A program made the translations under genes and the position numbers. The notes under the pieces are model-generated. The model made no database searches, was not told the DNA's origin, and worked only from the letters and a program-made list of their open reading frames with translations. A DNA stretch of 32,500 bases from Mesostigma viride (taxonomy: Eukaryota > Streptophyta > Mesostigmatophyceae > Mesostigmatales > Mesostigmataceae): contig RPFO01000636.1 in assembly GCA_009746045.1 (NCBI GenBank), positions 1-32,500 on the forward strand, in the 5' to 3' direction. Positions 19,805 through 28,300 of this stretch are shown here, in pieces. Every line of letters begins with the position of its first letter. The stretch's first letter is position 1.

Positions 19805-21040
19805 ATGTACTACCTTCTCCACGGTGACTGCTACCGCCTCTTAACATATAACGAACTGGCTGCCTGGGTCCCCAATATGCCTACTTATGCTGCCTGGGCC
19901 GCGCTAGTACAAGCCATTCCCCCCCGCTGGCACACACTCATGACTTCTCCCCGTGCCCCCTATAAAGCTGGTGAATGGTGCTGCTTTTGTCCATACAGCA
20001 CGACCGCAACATGCTCGGGGAAGGTGATCGCAGAACTCCCCCTTGGAACCCTGCACGTTCAACTACTGGCGCCGCTGAGCGGCCACAATGGCTGTCTGGC
20101 TCAACTTACAACTGCAGTGGTGTTCCTCCCCACCCAGCTATGCCACCGGATTCGGGTTGTACCTTGGTCCCTTGAACAATCATGTGTATACCAACCCAAC
20201 CCCAACCTTCCAGACGCTGCTATTATTTGGCTACATGTGGGATCAACCCGCCTGGACATGTTGTCATTGGATCCAGTGGAATTTGGCTGGGTGCTAAATC
20301 AGGGTGACAGCAGAATTGTAAAAGGCCTTTACGAGTACACGGCAGAGTGGGGCTACACAATGCTCTTGCATAAAAACCATCAATTCCACCCCGGACGGAC
20401 ACGCTGGGGCGCTACTGAGTGGCCTGGCCACACCTGGGTCCGCAACATCACCCTCGCCGCTGACCACCCGCTGATTGATCGCCGCGCGACCGACGTACAA
20501 CACCTCTTGATGCACCGGTCCATCGGGGTCGGGGAGATCCTCCACCGGCGATTTCAACACCCTGCTACATGTTTATGTACCAACCCCACTGAAACTGTGG
20601 AACACCGATTTTTATGGTGTAACCTCCAGGGAGTTTGGACCTGGTTGATTGGTTTATGGGCAGCCTGGACGTCTGAGCCTATCATACCGGTGTCTACCCG
20701 CTCAATTATCTTTGGCATCACTGGCACCCCTGGCCTTGAGCTCACCTTTTCACAACAAGCGTGGATATGGCTCCGCACATGCATGTTATATACAATCTGG
20801 ACGGTGCGAAACGATGTGGTGTTCAATAGGCGCACAGTTTTCGACAAAGCTGGGGTTCTCTCACGCTTCATTTACCTATGGAACTCCGGCATGCGACGCT
20901 ACTGGATGGTTGCAAATGAACAAAACAAAATCTGGGACCCTGGCGCGGACCAGGATAAGCCCAGCCCACTTGAGATCTTTCATGACCTCATGGGCAAAAA
21001 CAGGATCTTTACCCACATGCTGTTACGTCCAGACCTGTGA
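19805..21040 (+). CDS. 5'-truncated non-LTR retrotransposon ORF, C-terminal zinc-binding region
   Basis: This 411-codon frame, open from 19790, corresponds to the part of a LINE-type protein that follows the reverse transcriptase. A zinc-binding segment of the zf-RVT type lies at residues 233-290: LLMHRSIGVGEILHRRF, then Cys256, Cys258, His267 and Cys272 in CLC...EHRFLWC. The typical tail WTVRNDVVFNRR is at 332-343. No RT catalytic motifs are present, so the element is truncated at its 5' end near 19790, as is common for LINE insertions. The frame is intact over more than 1.2 kb, suggesting a recent copy or an open frame in a larger neighbour. It stops at TGA 21038-21040, overlapped by a hairpin. 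Confidence 0.75.
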   Translation: MYYLLHGDCYRLLTYNELAAWVPNMPTYAAWAALVQAIPPRWHTLMTSPRAPYKAGEWCCFCPYSTTATCSGKVIAELPLGTLHVQLLAPLSGHNGCLAQLTTAVVFLPTQLCHRIRVVPWSLEQSCVYQPNPNLPDAAIIWLHVGSTRLDMLSLDPVEFGWVLNQGDSRIVKGLYEYTAEWGYTMLLHKNHQFHPGRTRWGATEWPGHTWVRNITLAADHPLIDRRATDVQHLLMHRSIGVGEILHRRFQHPATCLCTNPTETVEHRFLWCNLQGVWTWLIGLWAAWTSEPIIPVSTRSIIFGITGTPGLELTFSQQAWIWLRTCMLYTIWTVRNDVVFNRRTVFDKAGVLSRFIYLWNSGMRRYWMVANEQNKIWDPGADQDKPSPLEIFHDLMGKNRIFTHMLLRPDL

Positions 21041-21065
21041 TCAGACCCGGGCCGGGTCCTGATCA
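21038..21065. repeat. Hairpin at the LINE stop codon
   Basis: TGATCAGACCCGG pairs with CCGGGTCCTGATCA, with one bulged base. It starts with the TGA stop codon. A second, shorter stem-loop follows at about 21086-21107 (AACCC...GGGTT). Confidence 0.75.
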
Positions 21066-21620
21066 AGGTATCAGGAAAGAATCTTTAACCCGTTGGACAA
21101 TGGGTTGCAACTTGGAAATCTCGCGTGCCAACGTCGTTATTTCATTAATAATAAACGGGTCCGGGGCCAACTACAATCGGGACAAGAGGGGGGGAAGAAC
21201 TAAATGGATGACGCAGGCTCAGGAAGCATGAACGCGTGGGAAGGTTGGGCCACCTTCCCCATCAATATACTTTGACAACCGCGTGGCGTGCGTCGCCGCC
21301 ACGCGCTACAACTTGTCTCTTGACCACACGAACAGACACCGGGCCAACCGGCCCTGAACAAACATAGATCACACACTTAGGGGATCGTTTGACACACACA
21401 CAAAATATCTGACGACTCTTGGTCGGCTCAGAACTGTACAAAATAGTGTGCCACGACTATACTTCTACCACACCAAACGGACAGTGACCGGGCCGGTCCC
21501 CTCCGATCGGCACCAGCTAATTCTAAAAATACTTGTCCATTTTGTCCGCTTCCAGCGGCGGACTGTCACACGTTGATCACTCTATCCTGCTACAGTATTG
21601 TTGCCTTGGGATGCAACACA
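21060..21620 (-). repeat. Candidate 3' LTR
   Basis: On the minus strand it starts TGTGTTGCATCC immediately after the purine tract. It contains a TATA-like GTATATTGATGGGG (about 21262-21276) and an A+T-rich TTTATTATTAATGAAATAA stretch (about 21141-21159) that could hold the polyadenylation region. The distal end is placed only by the LINE stop codon. Its partner was not seen in the window. Confidence 0.35.
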
Positions 21621-21630
21621 CCTCCCCCTC
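21621..21630 (-). other. Candidate polypurine tract
   Basis: Minus strand GAGGGGGAGG directly before the TG of the candidate 3' LTR. This is where plus-strand DNA synthesis of an LTR element would be primed. Confidence 0.4.
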
Positions 21631-22018
21631 GTCACAAGGCGGGAGTTATGGCGTAAGAGCCGACGGGACGAACAAATTCCTATCGCATGTTGGAGCTTCT
21701 AGACTTCGACCACAAGAGGTTCTCCGTAGGATCAAGCAGTCGCCAGAACCACGCGTCTCGTGTAACTTGGGCGTCAGGGGCGGGGGCCGGCCCACCTGAC
21801 TAGAGATCGCATGAGGCGGCGGGGACTGTCCCGACACAGACGGTGCCGGGCCTCCTTCGGCCAAGGTGCGGGCGGGAACGCTACCTTGCCTGCTGGCTGC
21901 TCAATTCTCTCTACAGAGTCATTCCCATGGTTTCCATCCTTCCAGTCCTCCATGCTAGCTATCTACCGGGACCCCTACACGAGTACAGGGTCATCCCGGG
22001 CGGCGTAAGGCCTTCTAT
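21631..22018. other. Spacer between ORF3 and candidate 3' LTR
   Basis: 388 bp with no supported gene. A 72-codon minus frame (21646-21864) has no recognised feature. Confidence 0.4.
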
Positions 22019-24106
22019 CTACTCCGGATCACCTTGAAACATTCCTCGGGCGTTGAGCACGGCGCGAGTATAGTCACGTTGCACGTCACCACGGACACCC
22101 AGGGGAGGGCGCTCGCTGCGGAGATAGACGTCCTCCCAGACGTTCTCCGGCAGCAGGCCCAGAAAGGCCCAAAGATACTGGTGGCGGGTAATCACCACGT
22201 GCAAGCGTGCCCAATCAATGAATCCACACTGAAACCTTTGCAGGAAGGGTCGCACAGCACGGACGATTGCGAGGCGCATCGTATTAACGTCACTCATCGT
22301 CAGACCACGCACCATCTCAGGTGGGTACAGTACCTCGAACAATTGCTCTCCGGAACGTGGCATGTATCTGAAGTCTCTGACGCGATGTCGATTGCCGTTC
22401 TCGGTGTAGACCCACATGATCCGAGGGAGTCGAGTGAAATCCTCCAGGTGCGGGAGGTCAGGTGTCACGCGCACGTCTGGGTCGTCGTTCGTGACCAAGG
22501 GTCGGACAGGGGCAGGTCGCAGCGGCTCCAGCTGGGTGATTATCTCCAGGTGTGCAGGGTGCTCCAGACCCGGCACTTGGCGGTAAAAGTACACGCCTTG
22601 AACAGCGTCGACTGTCACATCGTCCGGATAGGCGAATTGTCCCGTCTGGACGATGGGATCCGTCCAAGCCCGCTGAAACTGGTACCTGACCCTTATCACA
22701 TGATGCATAGACATTGCTGCCGGCCGATAAAACGGCACTAGGCCCCAAGGGGGCGGCGGGACGTCTTGTGGCAGAGTCGCATCCTCAGGGGCCGCGGGCG
22801 CGGCAACTCGGGGCGGCGGACCGAAATGCTCATCACTGGGAAGCATGGGTATATGAATCTGACCAAGCGGCTCGGGCAGATTGTACAATCCTGCCATGGC
22901 TAGGGCCAAGGTCGTGGGGGATGTCAAACCTGTTGGTGGTCGCACAGATTCCGCGCCGGTCGCTGGAGTTGACGCGGGACCTCCCCCCGTGTAGGAAGTA
23001 TCGGGAGCCTCCTTCACTGGCCGTGGGGCTGCCGAGGCGAATCCCCCTCGCCTAGTGCGCCCGGCGTTGAGGGCAACAGAGCGGGGCACAAACATGGAAG
23101 ATGCCATAGGCCGCTGAAAAGCCATACCCCTACCACCTCCACGGCCCACAGGACGCGAAGCGAACCCGCTACTTGGGCCAATGGAAGCGCCAGGGAGCTC
23201 CGAAGTCTTCCGGATGGAGGTCGCGGTGGGCGACTGCATCGACGATGCTGAAGACGCGGCTGGGGTGGCCGACACGGGATTTCCCGAAGAAGCAGGCTCA
23301 GCTTTCGGCATCGGGGTTGACGGGGGATTCTTGCACTGCGCAGGGGCCACAGCAGACTCAGGGGCCACAACAGACTCAGGGGCCACAGCAGACTCAGGGG
23401 CCACTGTTGGTACCGGGACCACAGGCAGGGGTGAGGCGCTTACTGCTACGCCAGCGATGGAGCCGTTGCCAGCCGTGGGATTGGCGGCGCCAGGGGCTAC
23501 AGCCGATTGGGTCATAAGCTTAAGCATTTGCTCCATAGTAGAGCACAACCGGTCGATCCGCTTGTTATCATGATCGGCCAAGTCGCTTGGGCTCGCGAGT
23601 GCAGGCATAGCATAACCGGATGGATCTGGTGACGGGTGGTAGACAGGATAACCAGCGGGCACCATTCCATAGCCACCATACGGTGAAGCCTGCGGAGTCC
23701 ATGGCGGCGCCAACACATACCCGACTGGCTGTGACGGGCCGGGCTGCGCTTGTATCCACGGGGAGGGCTCCATGCTCGGGAGAGGGAGAACACCTGGACC
23801 ATCTGGACATGGTTGCTCAGGTTGGTACGCCTGCTCGTGGGAGGTCGGGTCGGCCTCAACCGGGTAAGACTCAGCATGCGTGAACTCAGGGTTCTCCTCA
23901 TACTCTTCTTCGAACTGGCCCTCTTCATACTGTTCCTCCTCATAATCCTCCTCCTCATAATGCTCCTCCTCATAATGCTCCTCCTCATAATGCTCCTCCG
24001 GTTCAGAGCCCGATTCTTCCTCAATCGGTACTTTCACGGGGACGCTTCCGCCCGGATTGCGTGGCGGGCTGGGGTTCCTCTGCGGTTCTTTGCCGCGTGG
24101 TGACAT
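22019..24106 (-). CDS. ORF3, 695-aa protein downstream of pol, unknown
   Basis: ATG at 24106, stop at 22019-22021. The first 100 residues carry a tandem acidic repeat (HYEEE, DYEEE, QYEEG). A long Pro/Ala/Ser/Gly region follows, with an APESAV/APESVV repeat around 23345-23400. The last 270 residues look globular and include FYRPAAMSMHHVIRVRYQF and LWAFLGLLPENVWEDVYL. I see no signal peptide, no membrane segment and no zinc knuckle, so it is not an obvious envelope or second gag. It is in the same frame as pol, 60 nt after the pol stop, with no further stop between. The ATG follows a pyrimidine-rich stretch and CAACAG, like a splice acceptor. It may act in assembly, silencing suppression or targeting; none of this is shown. 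Confidence 0.75.
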   Translation of the reverse strand: MSPRGKEPQRNPSPPRNPGGSVPVKVPIEEESGSEPEEHYEEEHYEEEHYEEEDYEEEQYEEGQFEEEYEENPEFTHAESYPVEADPTSHEQAYQPEQPCPDGPGVLPLPSMEPSPWIQAQPGPSQPVGYVLAPPWTPQASPYGGYGMVPAGYPVYHPSPDPSGYAMPALASPSDLADHDNKRIDRLCSTMEQMLKLMTQSAVAPGAANPTAGNGSIAGVAVSASPLPVVPVPTVAPESAVAPESVVAPESAVAPAQCKNPPSTPMPKAEPASSGNPVSATPAASSASSMQSPTATSIRKTSELPGASIGPSSGFASRPVGRGGGRGMAFQRPMASSMFVPRSVALNAGRTRRGGFASAAPRPVKEAPDTSYTGGGPASTPATGAESVRPPTGLTSPTTLALAMAGLYNLPEPLGQIHIPMLPSDEHFGPPPRVAAPAAPEDATLPQDVPPPPWGLVPFYRPAAMSMHHVIRVRYQFQRAWTDPIVQTGQFAYPDDVTVDAVQGVYFYRQVPGLEHPAHLEIITQLEPLRPAPVRPLVTNDDPDVRVTPDLPHLEDFTRLPRIMWVYTENGNRHRVRDFRYMPRSGEQLFEVLYPPEMVRGLTMSDVNTMRLAIVRAVRPFLQRFQCGFIDWARLHVVITRHQYLWAFLGLLPENVWEDVYLRSERPPLGVRGDVQRDYTRAVLNARGMFQGDPE

Positions 24107-24132
24107 CTGTTGACATGGGAGGGGACAACCAA
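24107..24132 (-). promoter_or_regulatory. Candidate splice acceptor before ORF3
   Basis: Minus strand reads TTGTCCCCTCCCATGTCAACAG directly against the ATG at 24106. That is a polypyrimidine tract plus CAG. It would allow ORF3 to be translated from a spliced subgenomic RNA, as env is in retroviruses. Confidence 0.4.
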
Positions 24133-24166
24133 CCGAACGCACAACAATCCAGGAACTTCTGTAAGC

Positions 24167-27100
24167 TTACTTGTTTTTGAGAGAGGCCTTGTATTCAGAC
24201 AACAGACGGGCACACCCTTCCAACTCTTTCTCGGAGAACCAACTGTTCTCTACATCTGTCCTGGAATACATCCATTTGACGCGGTATTGGCGGAGGTTTC
24301 CGCGACCCTTCTTGACGTCGCGGTGGCCAATGATTGCAGCCACTTCATCCTCCACGTCTCCCGTCTCCGGATTGTGTTCCAAGGGCGCCGGAGGGGTCTC
24401 CCGTCCCTGAAACGAACTCTGGTGGTAGAGCTTGAGTTGATTGCGGTGGAAAACACCGGAGGTGCCCCATGTTTCAGGGACAGCTACGCGAAAGGTGACA
24501 TCACCGCGCTGCTCCACTACCTTATAGGGTCCAAGGAAGTGAGGGCGCAGTTTTACCTTGAGATCAGCTTCGACCTTGTGAGCAAAACGGCCGAGCTGGG
24601 GACCTTCTACCAGAACAAGATCGCCTACCTGAATAGGCGGAGTGCGACGGTCAAGGGAGGCGCGGATGCGGGCCATGTACTTCTGTCGAGCGGCACGATA
24701 GCCGATCACTGCGCTCTCATGGGACTTAACCATCTTACTCAACAGCTCATTCACTCCTTGAATGGTGCTGCGCTTGAGTGTGTCCTGGGTAAGAAGGGGA
24801 CTAGTCAGCAAATCCGTGGGAGTCAACGGGTGCTGTCCAGTATCGAGCAGAAAGGGGGTCATCCCATGAGCAGAATGTGGAGAGTTGTTGAGGGAGAACT
24901 CTATGAGGGGTAAGTAATCCTCCCAATCACCACCATCACTACTCACGTAATGCTTGAGGGCCTCCTCAACCACACGGTTAAGACGCTCAACCAGATGGGA
25001 GGACGAACTGTAGTAGGCGGTGCCAAGGTGTACTTTGGTGCCCAAGGCTGCGAAGAACTCTTGCCAGAAAGAGGCAGTGAACAGCTTATCACGATCAGCA
25101 ATGAACTGCCGGCTAAGACCATGATATCTGAAAACGTTCTGCAGGTATAATAGGGCACAGTCACGGGAGGTGAGGGTCAAGGGACATGGCACCAAGTGGC
25201 AGCGCCTAGTAAGGCGATCCACAAAAACAAGGATCTGAGCATTGCCCTTAGGGGACTTCTTAAATGGGCCTACGAAGTCCATCATAATGCTGTCCCACGG
25301 GCGCAATGGGTCAGGGATCTCTTGGGGCTCCGCTTGGGACCCGGTATTACGGGGCTTCATAATCTGACAAGACTGGCACGTACGAACGTATTCCTCGGCG
25401 TCGCGACGCATATGTGGCCAGTAGTACGACCGGCGGAGGATCTCCACTAGGCGCTGGGAGCCCTTGTGACCGCCCAGAGCAGCGTCATGGAGCTCGTAAA
25501 GAAGGGATGGGCGACATAAGGCTGGAACGTACAATTTCCACGCTTCAGACGGGAGCTGGACGTACAGAAAACCTCCCTCGAACCGACAAGGATAGTCTCC
25601 CATCCGTTGGGGGTGAGCAGCTACAGCGGCTTGTGCCTCTGGCTCGGTTACCGTGAAACGACTAATCAGCCGCTCGAGGTCAGAGTCAGGCATGGCGACG
25701 TCGGTGTCGGCTTTTGGCTTGAAAACGTCAGCCGCAGCCTTACCGAATAATAGGGGCTCCCCCACAGGTTCTAAAGGTTTATAAACCTGTTTGGCCACAT
25801 GACACAGAGGGACGCGCAAAAGTTTTTGAATCTCTGGGTCAGATCCCTCCCCCCCTACCGGAGGTATAGACCTGCCCTCAGACGCAAGAGGACAGTAGGA
25901 CTGCAAGTCGGGCAGGGCCATGGGGACATGAAATAAGTCATGATATTCCTCGGTGTCCGGGGTAGCACCATAGGATGGTACAATTGGGATAGGAGAGGGG
26001 ACCACCGTGGTATTCAGCACGTCCATGTCAGAGTAAAAGAAATAGTCAGAGCGCCGGGACAGCGCGTCTGGGACAATGTTTTCAGCCCCCTTTACATATT
26101 GGATTTTAAAAGGGGCAAACTGGGCTAGAAATTCCAGCCAACGGGCCATGCGGGGCACCAGATTGGGTTGTGTCAGCACGTGTGTTAAAGGGCGGTGGTC
26201 CGTATGAATTATCAGGCGATACGGGTCTGCCTCATTGGTCTCACTCAAGGCCACATCAAATTGCGCGCCCAGCAGATGGTGTTTCCACGTATGGCAGCAG
26301 TAAACGAGAGCCAAGAGCTCTTGTTGATGTACGGGGTAGTTGCGCTCTGCAGGAATCATAGTGCGTGAGATGTACTCTATCGGTTGTAGGCCGTTTCCAT
26401 GGTCCTGGAGTAGCACACCGCCGATGGCCACCTTGCTGGCATCGCACGCCACCACAAAATGTTTGCTGGGGTCAGGCAAGATCAGCACCGGGGCTGTGGT
26501 CAGACGGGACTTGAGAAGGTCAAAGGCTTGCTGGCACTCCGGCGTCCAATCAAAGGGCACGTCCTTCTTCAAGAGGTGATTAATCGGAGCGGCAATGGTT
26601 GCAAAGCGGGGGATAAATCGCCTATAGTAGGATGCCATTCCTAGGAAGCTACGAATGCTCTTGACGTCCGTTGGGACAGGCCATTCTTGTACAGATGCGA
26701 TTTTCTCAGGATCTGTGGCGACACCCTTATCGGACAGGATGTGGCCGAGAAATGGTACACTTCGGCCAGCACGAACCTTGGCTCGGCGGGCCCACAAATG
26801 GTTGGCTTCCATAATGTCGAGAACAGCTTGTACATCCTCACAATGATCATCAAAGGTTCGAGAATAAATGAGGATGTCGTCCATATATGGTACAGCGCAT
26901 TGTCGTTTGTGAGGTGCAATGGGGACAGGAGCAGCAGTTGGATCTGGGTCTTTGAGGTCCTGAGGCACTTGGGGCAGTAGAGACGTGCCCATGACAGGAC
27001 GTAGAACTTCATTCATCAACATCTGAAAGCTGGCAGGAGAATTACAGAGACCCATGGCTGCTACTCTGAATTGATAGTGGCCGAATGGGGTGGCGAAGGC

Positions 27101-28300
27101 CGTTTTTGCGCAATCTTCGGGAGCGATACGCAACTGCCAAAAGCCATCTGCACAATCTAGGACAGTAAAGCACGTTGCACCTTGGACTTTGTTGAAAATG
27201 TCATCTATCCTAGGAAGGGGGTATTTTGACTTGATGGTAATATCATTCAGCTTTCGGTAGTCCGTAACTAGTCGCCACTTGCCGTTGGGCTTGGGGACCA
27301 GAAGGACACCTGCAGAGAAGGGACTATTACTGGGTTCTATAAGACCAGAGTCTAGCAGGGAAATGAGGATTTGCTTGAGCTCCTTGAGCTCGCTTGGGCC
27401 CATTCTATACATTGGTGAGTGTGTGGGTGCCGCACCTGGTTTGAGATGAATGCGATGGAGCACAGCGCGGGCCGGGGGATAAGCAGGTGTTCGCTCCTCA
27501 AACGTCTTGGAGGAATCGATGATCTTATCAAAGCGGGCCTGTTCCTCTGTTGTGAATCCTATGCCCATCTCGTTCAGAGCAGCGACGAGGGGATCGATGC
27601 ATGCCGGGTCAGCCATAAGCTGCAATACAAAACACTGAAGCTCTCCTTCCTGTTTGACCAGCTCACGAAGTTCCTCACGGGTCATGAGGACTTCGTCCAG
27701 GGAGCGAATATGACAAGGATCAACAGCTTGCGTAACGTCCACCACAGTGGCCTGGGTAACATCATAGTACCTGTCGGGGAGCCAGTGGGTGCCGTCGGGG
27801 AACCAGACAATCATGGTGTCATGGTTAATCTGTACCTTGTTGTCTTGCAGCCAGTCTAATCCTAGCAATATATCGGCTGCTGTAATCGGGCCGACAGTGG
27901 CAAGGACATCAATTGGGGTCCCGTTCACAACAGGTCGCAGCTTCACAGTTCCTGTGGAGACACTCGTTCGCCCATCCGCATAGTGGATGGCAACAGGAAC
28001 ATCATGTGGGACTGGAGTTAATCCTAGGCGCTGTACAAGGGCATCACTCACGAAGGTGCAGGCAGCACCGTTATCTACTAATAGCTTTACCGTCATAACC
28101 TCGGTGGTGGCGAGGGTTGGGTCGGTGACGGTCGCAGGCACTGGGAGTCCTGCTGTAAAAAGAAGCAAGGGGCGCACGCGAGGAGGTGAGGGTGGGGTCG
28201 CTTCGCCCAGTCGCGTGGTATATACTGGCAAAAATACTGGGGCGGGGTCTGACCGCAAGGTGCCCCCGTCTTGGCGGTCTACTCTTCCCCCTCCCCCAAA
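24167..28300 (-). CDS. pol: Pol polyprotein: protease, RT, RNase H, integrase, chromodomain
   Basis: Numbering from the TTG codon at 28258, 1363 residues. Protease: LLVDNGAA (Asp62) and ILLGLDWL (130-137). RT: Asp368 in VLDCADGFWQL and YMDD at 458-461. RNase H: Asp606, Glu647, Asp687 and Asp731. Integrase: zinc finger His924, His931, Cys961, Cys964; catalytic Asp994, Asp1055 and Glu1091 (exactly 35 residues apart); GPY/F motif at 1243-1245. Chromodomain: 1301-1350, VKW at 1327-1329. The frame opens after a TGA at 28307-28309, is -1 to gag and has no ATG at its start, so expression probably needs frameshifting. Oddities: Asn in the protease triad, a Pro-rich insert of about 28 residues just before YMDD, and an insert in RNase H (670-684). 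Confidence 0.93.
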   Translation of the reverse strand, partial: FGGGGRVDRQDGGTLRSDPAPVFLPVYTTRLGEATPPSPPRVRPLLLFTAGLPVPATVTDPTLATTEVMTVKLLVDNGAACTFVSDALVQRLGLTPVPHDVPVAIHYADGRTSVSTGTVKLRPVVNGTPIDVLATVGPITAADILLGLDWLQDNKVQINHDTMIVWFPDGTHWLPDRYYDVTQATVVDVTQAVDPCHIRSLDEVLMTREELRELVKQEGELQCFVLQLMADPACIDPLVAALNEMGIGFTTEEQARFDKIIDSSKTFEERTPAYPPARAVLHRIHLKPGAAPTHSPMYRMGPSELKELKQILISLLDSGLIEPSNSPFSAGVLLVPKPNGKWRLVTDYRKLNDITIKSKYPLPRIDDIFNKVQGATCFTVLDCADGFWQLRIAPEDCAKTAFATPFGHYQFRVAAMGLCNSPASFQMLMNEVLRPVMGTSLLPQVPQDLKDPDPTAAPVPIAPHKRQCAVPYMDDILIYSRTFDDHCEDVQAVLDIMEANHLWARRAKVRAGRSVPFLGHILSDKGVATDPEKIASVQEWPVPTDVKSIRSFLGMASYYRRFIPRFATIAAPINHLLKKDVPFDWTPECQQAFDLLKSRLTTAPVLILPDPSKHFVVACDASKVAIGGVLLQDHGNGLQPIEYISRTMIPAERNYPVHQQELLALVYCCHTWKHHLLGAQFDVALSETNEADPYRLIIHTDHRPLTHVLTQPNLVPRMARWLEFLAQFAPFKIQYVKGAENIVPDALSRRSDYFFYSDMDVLNTTVVPSPIPIVPSYGATPDTEEYHDLFHVPMALPDLQSYCPLASEGRSIPPVGGEGSDPEIQKLLRVPLCHVAKQVYKPLEPVGEPLLFGKAAADVFKPKADTDVAMPDSDLERLISRFTVTEPEAQAAVAAHPQRMGDYPCRFEGGFLYVQLPSEAWKLYVPALCRPSLLYELHDAALGGHKGSQRLVEILRRSYYWPHMRRDAEEYVRTCQSCQIMKPRNTGSQAEPQEIPDPLRPWDSIMMDFVGPFKKSPKGNAQILVFVDRLTRRCHLVPCPLTLTSRDCALLYLQNVFRYHGLSRQFIADRDKLFTASFWQEFFAALGTKVHLGTAYYSSSSHLVERLNRVVEEALKHYVSSDGGDWEDYLPLIEFSLNNSPHSAHGMTPFLLDTGQHPLTPTDLLTSPLLTQDTLKRSTIQGVNELLSKMVKSHESAVIGYRAARQKYMARIRASLDRRTPPIQVGDLVLVEGPQLGRFAHKVEADLKVKLRPHFLGPYKVVEQRGDVTFRVAVPETWGTSGVFHRNQLKLYHQSSFQGRETPPAPLEHNPETGDVEDEVAAIIGHRDVKKGRGNLRQYRVKWMYSRTDVENSWFSEKELEGCARLLSEYKASLKNK

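Noticed and set aside
19785-19812. Relation of GTAATTTAC/GTAATGTAC at the LINE 5' junction to the 15-bp minisatellite at 716
   Set aside because: Shared words are only 9 nt long in A+T-rich DNA; chance cannot be excluded.
22019-24106. ORF3 as an envelope glycoprotein
   Set aside because: No signal peptide, membrane segment, or cysteine-rich ectodomain could be seen; position alone is not sufficient.
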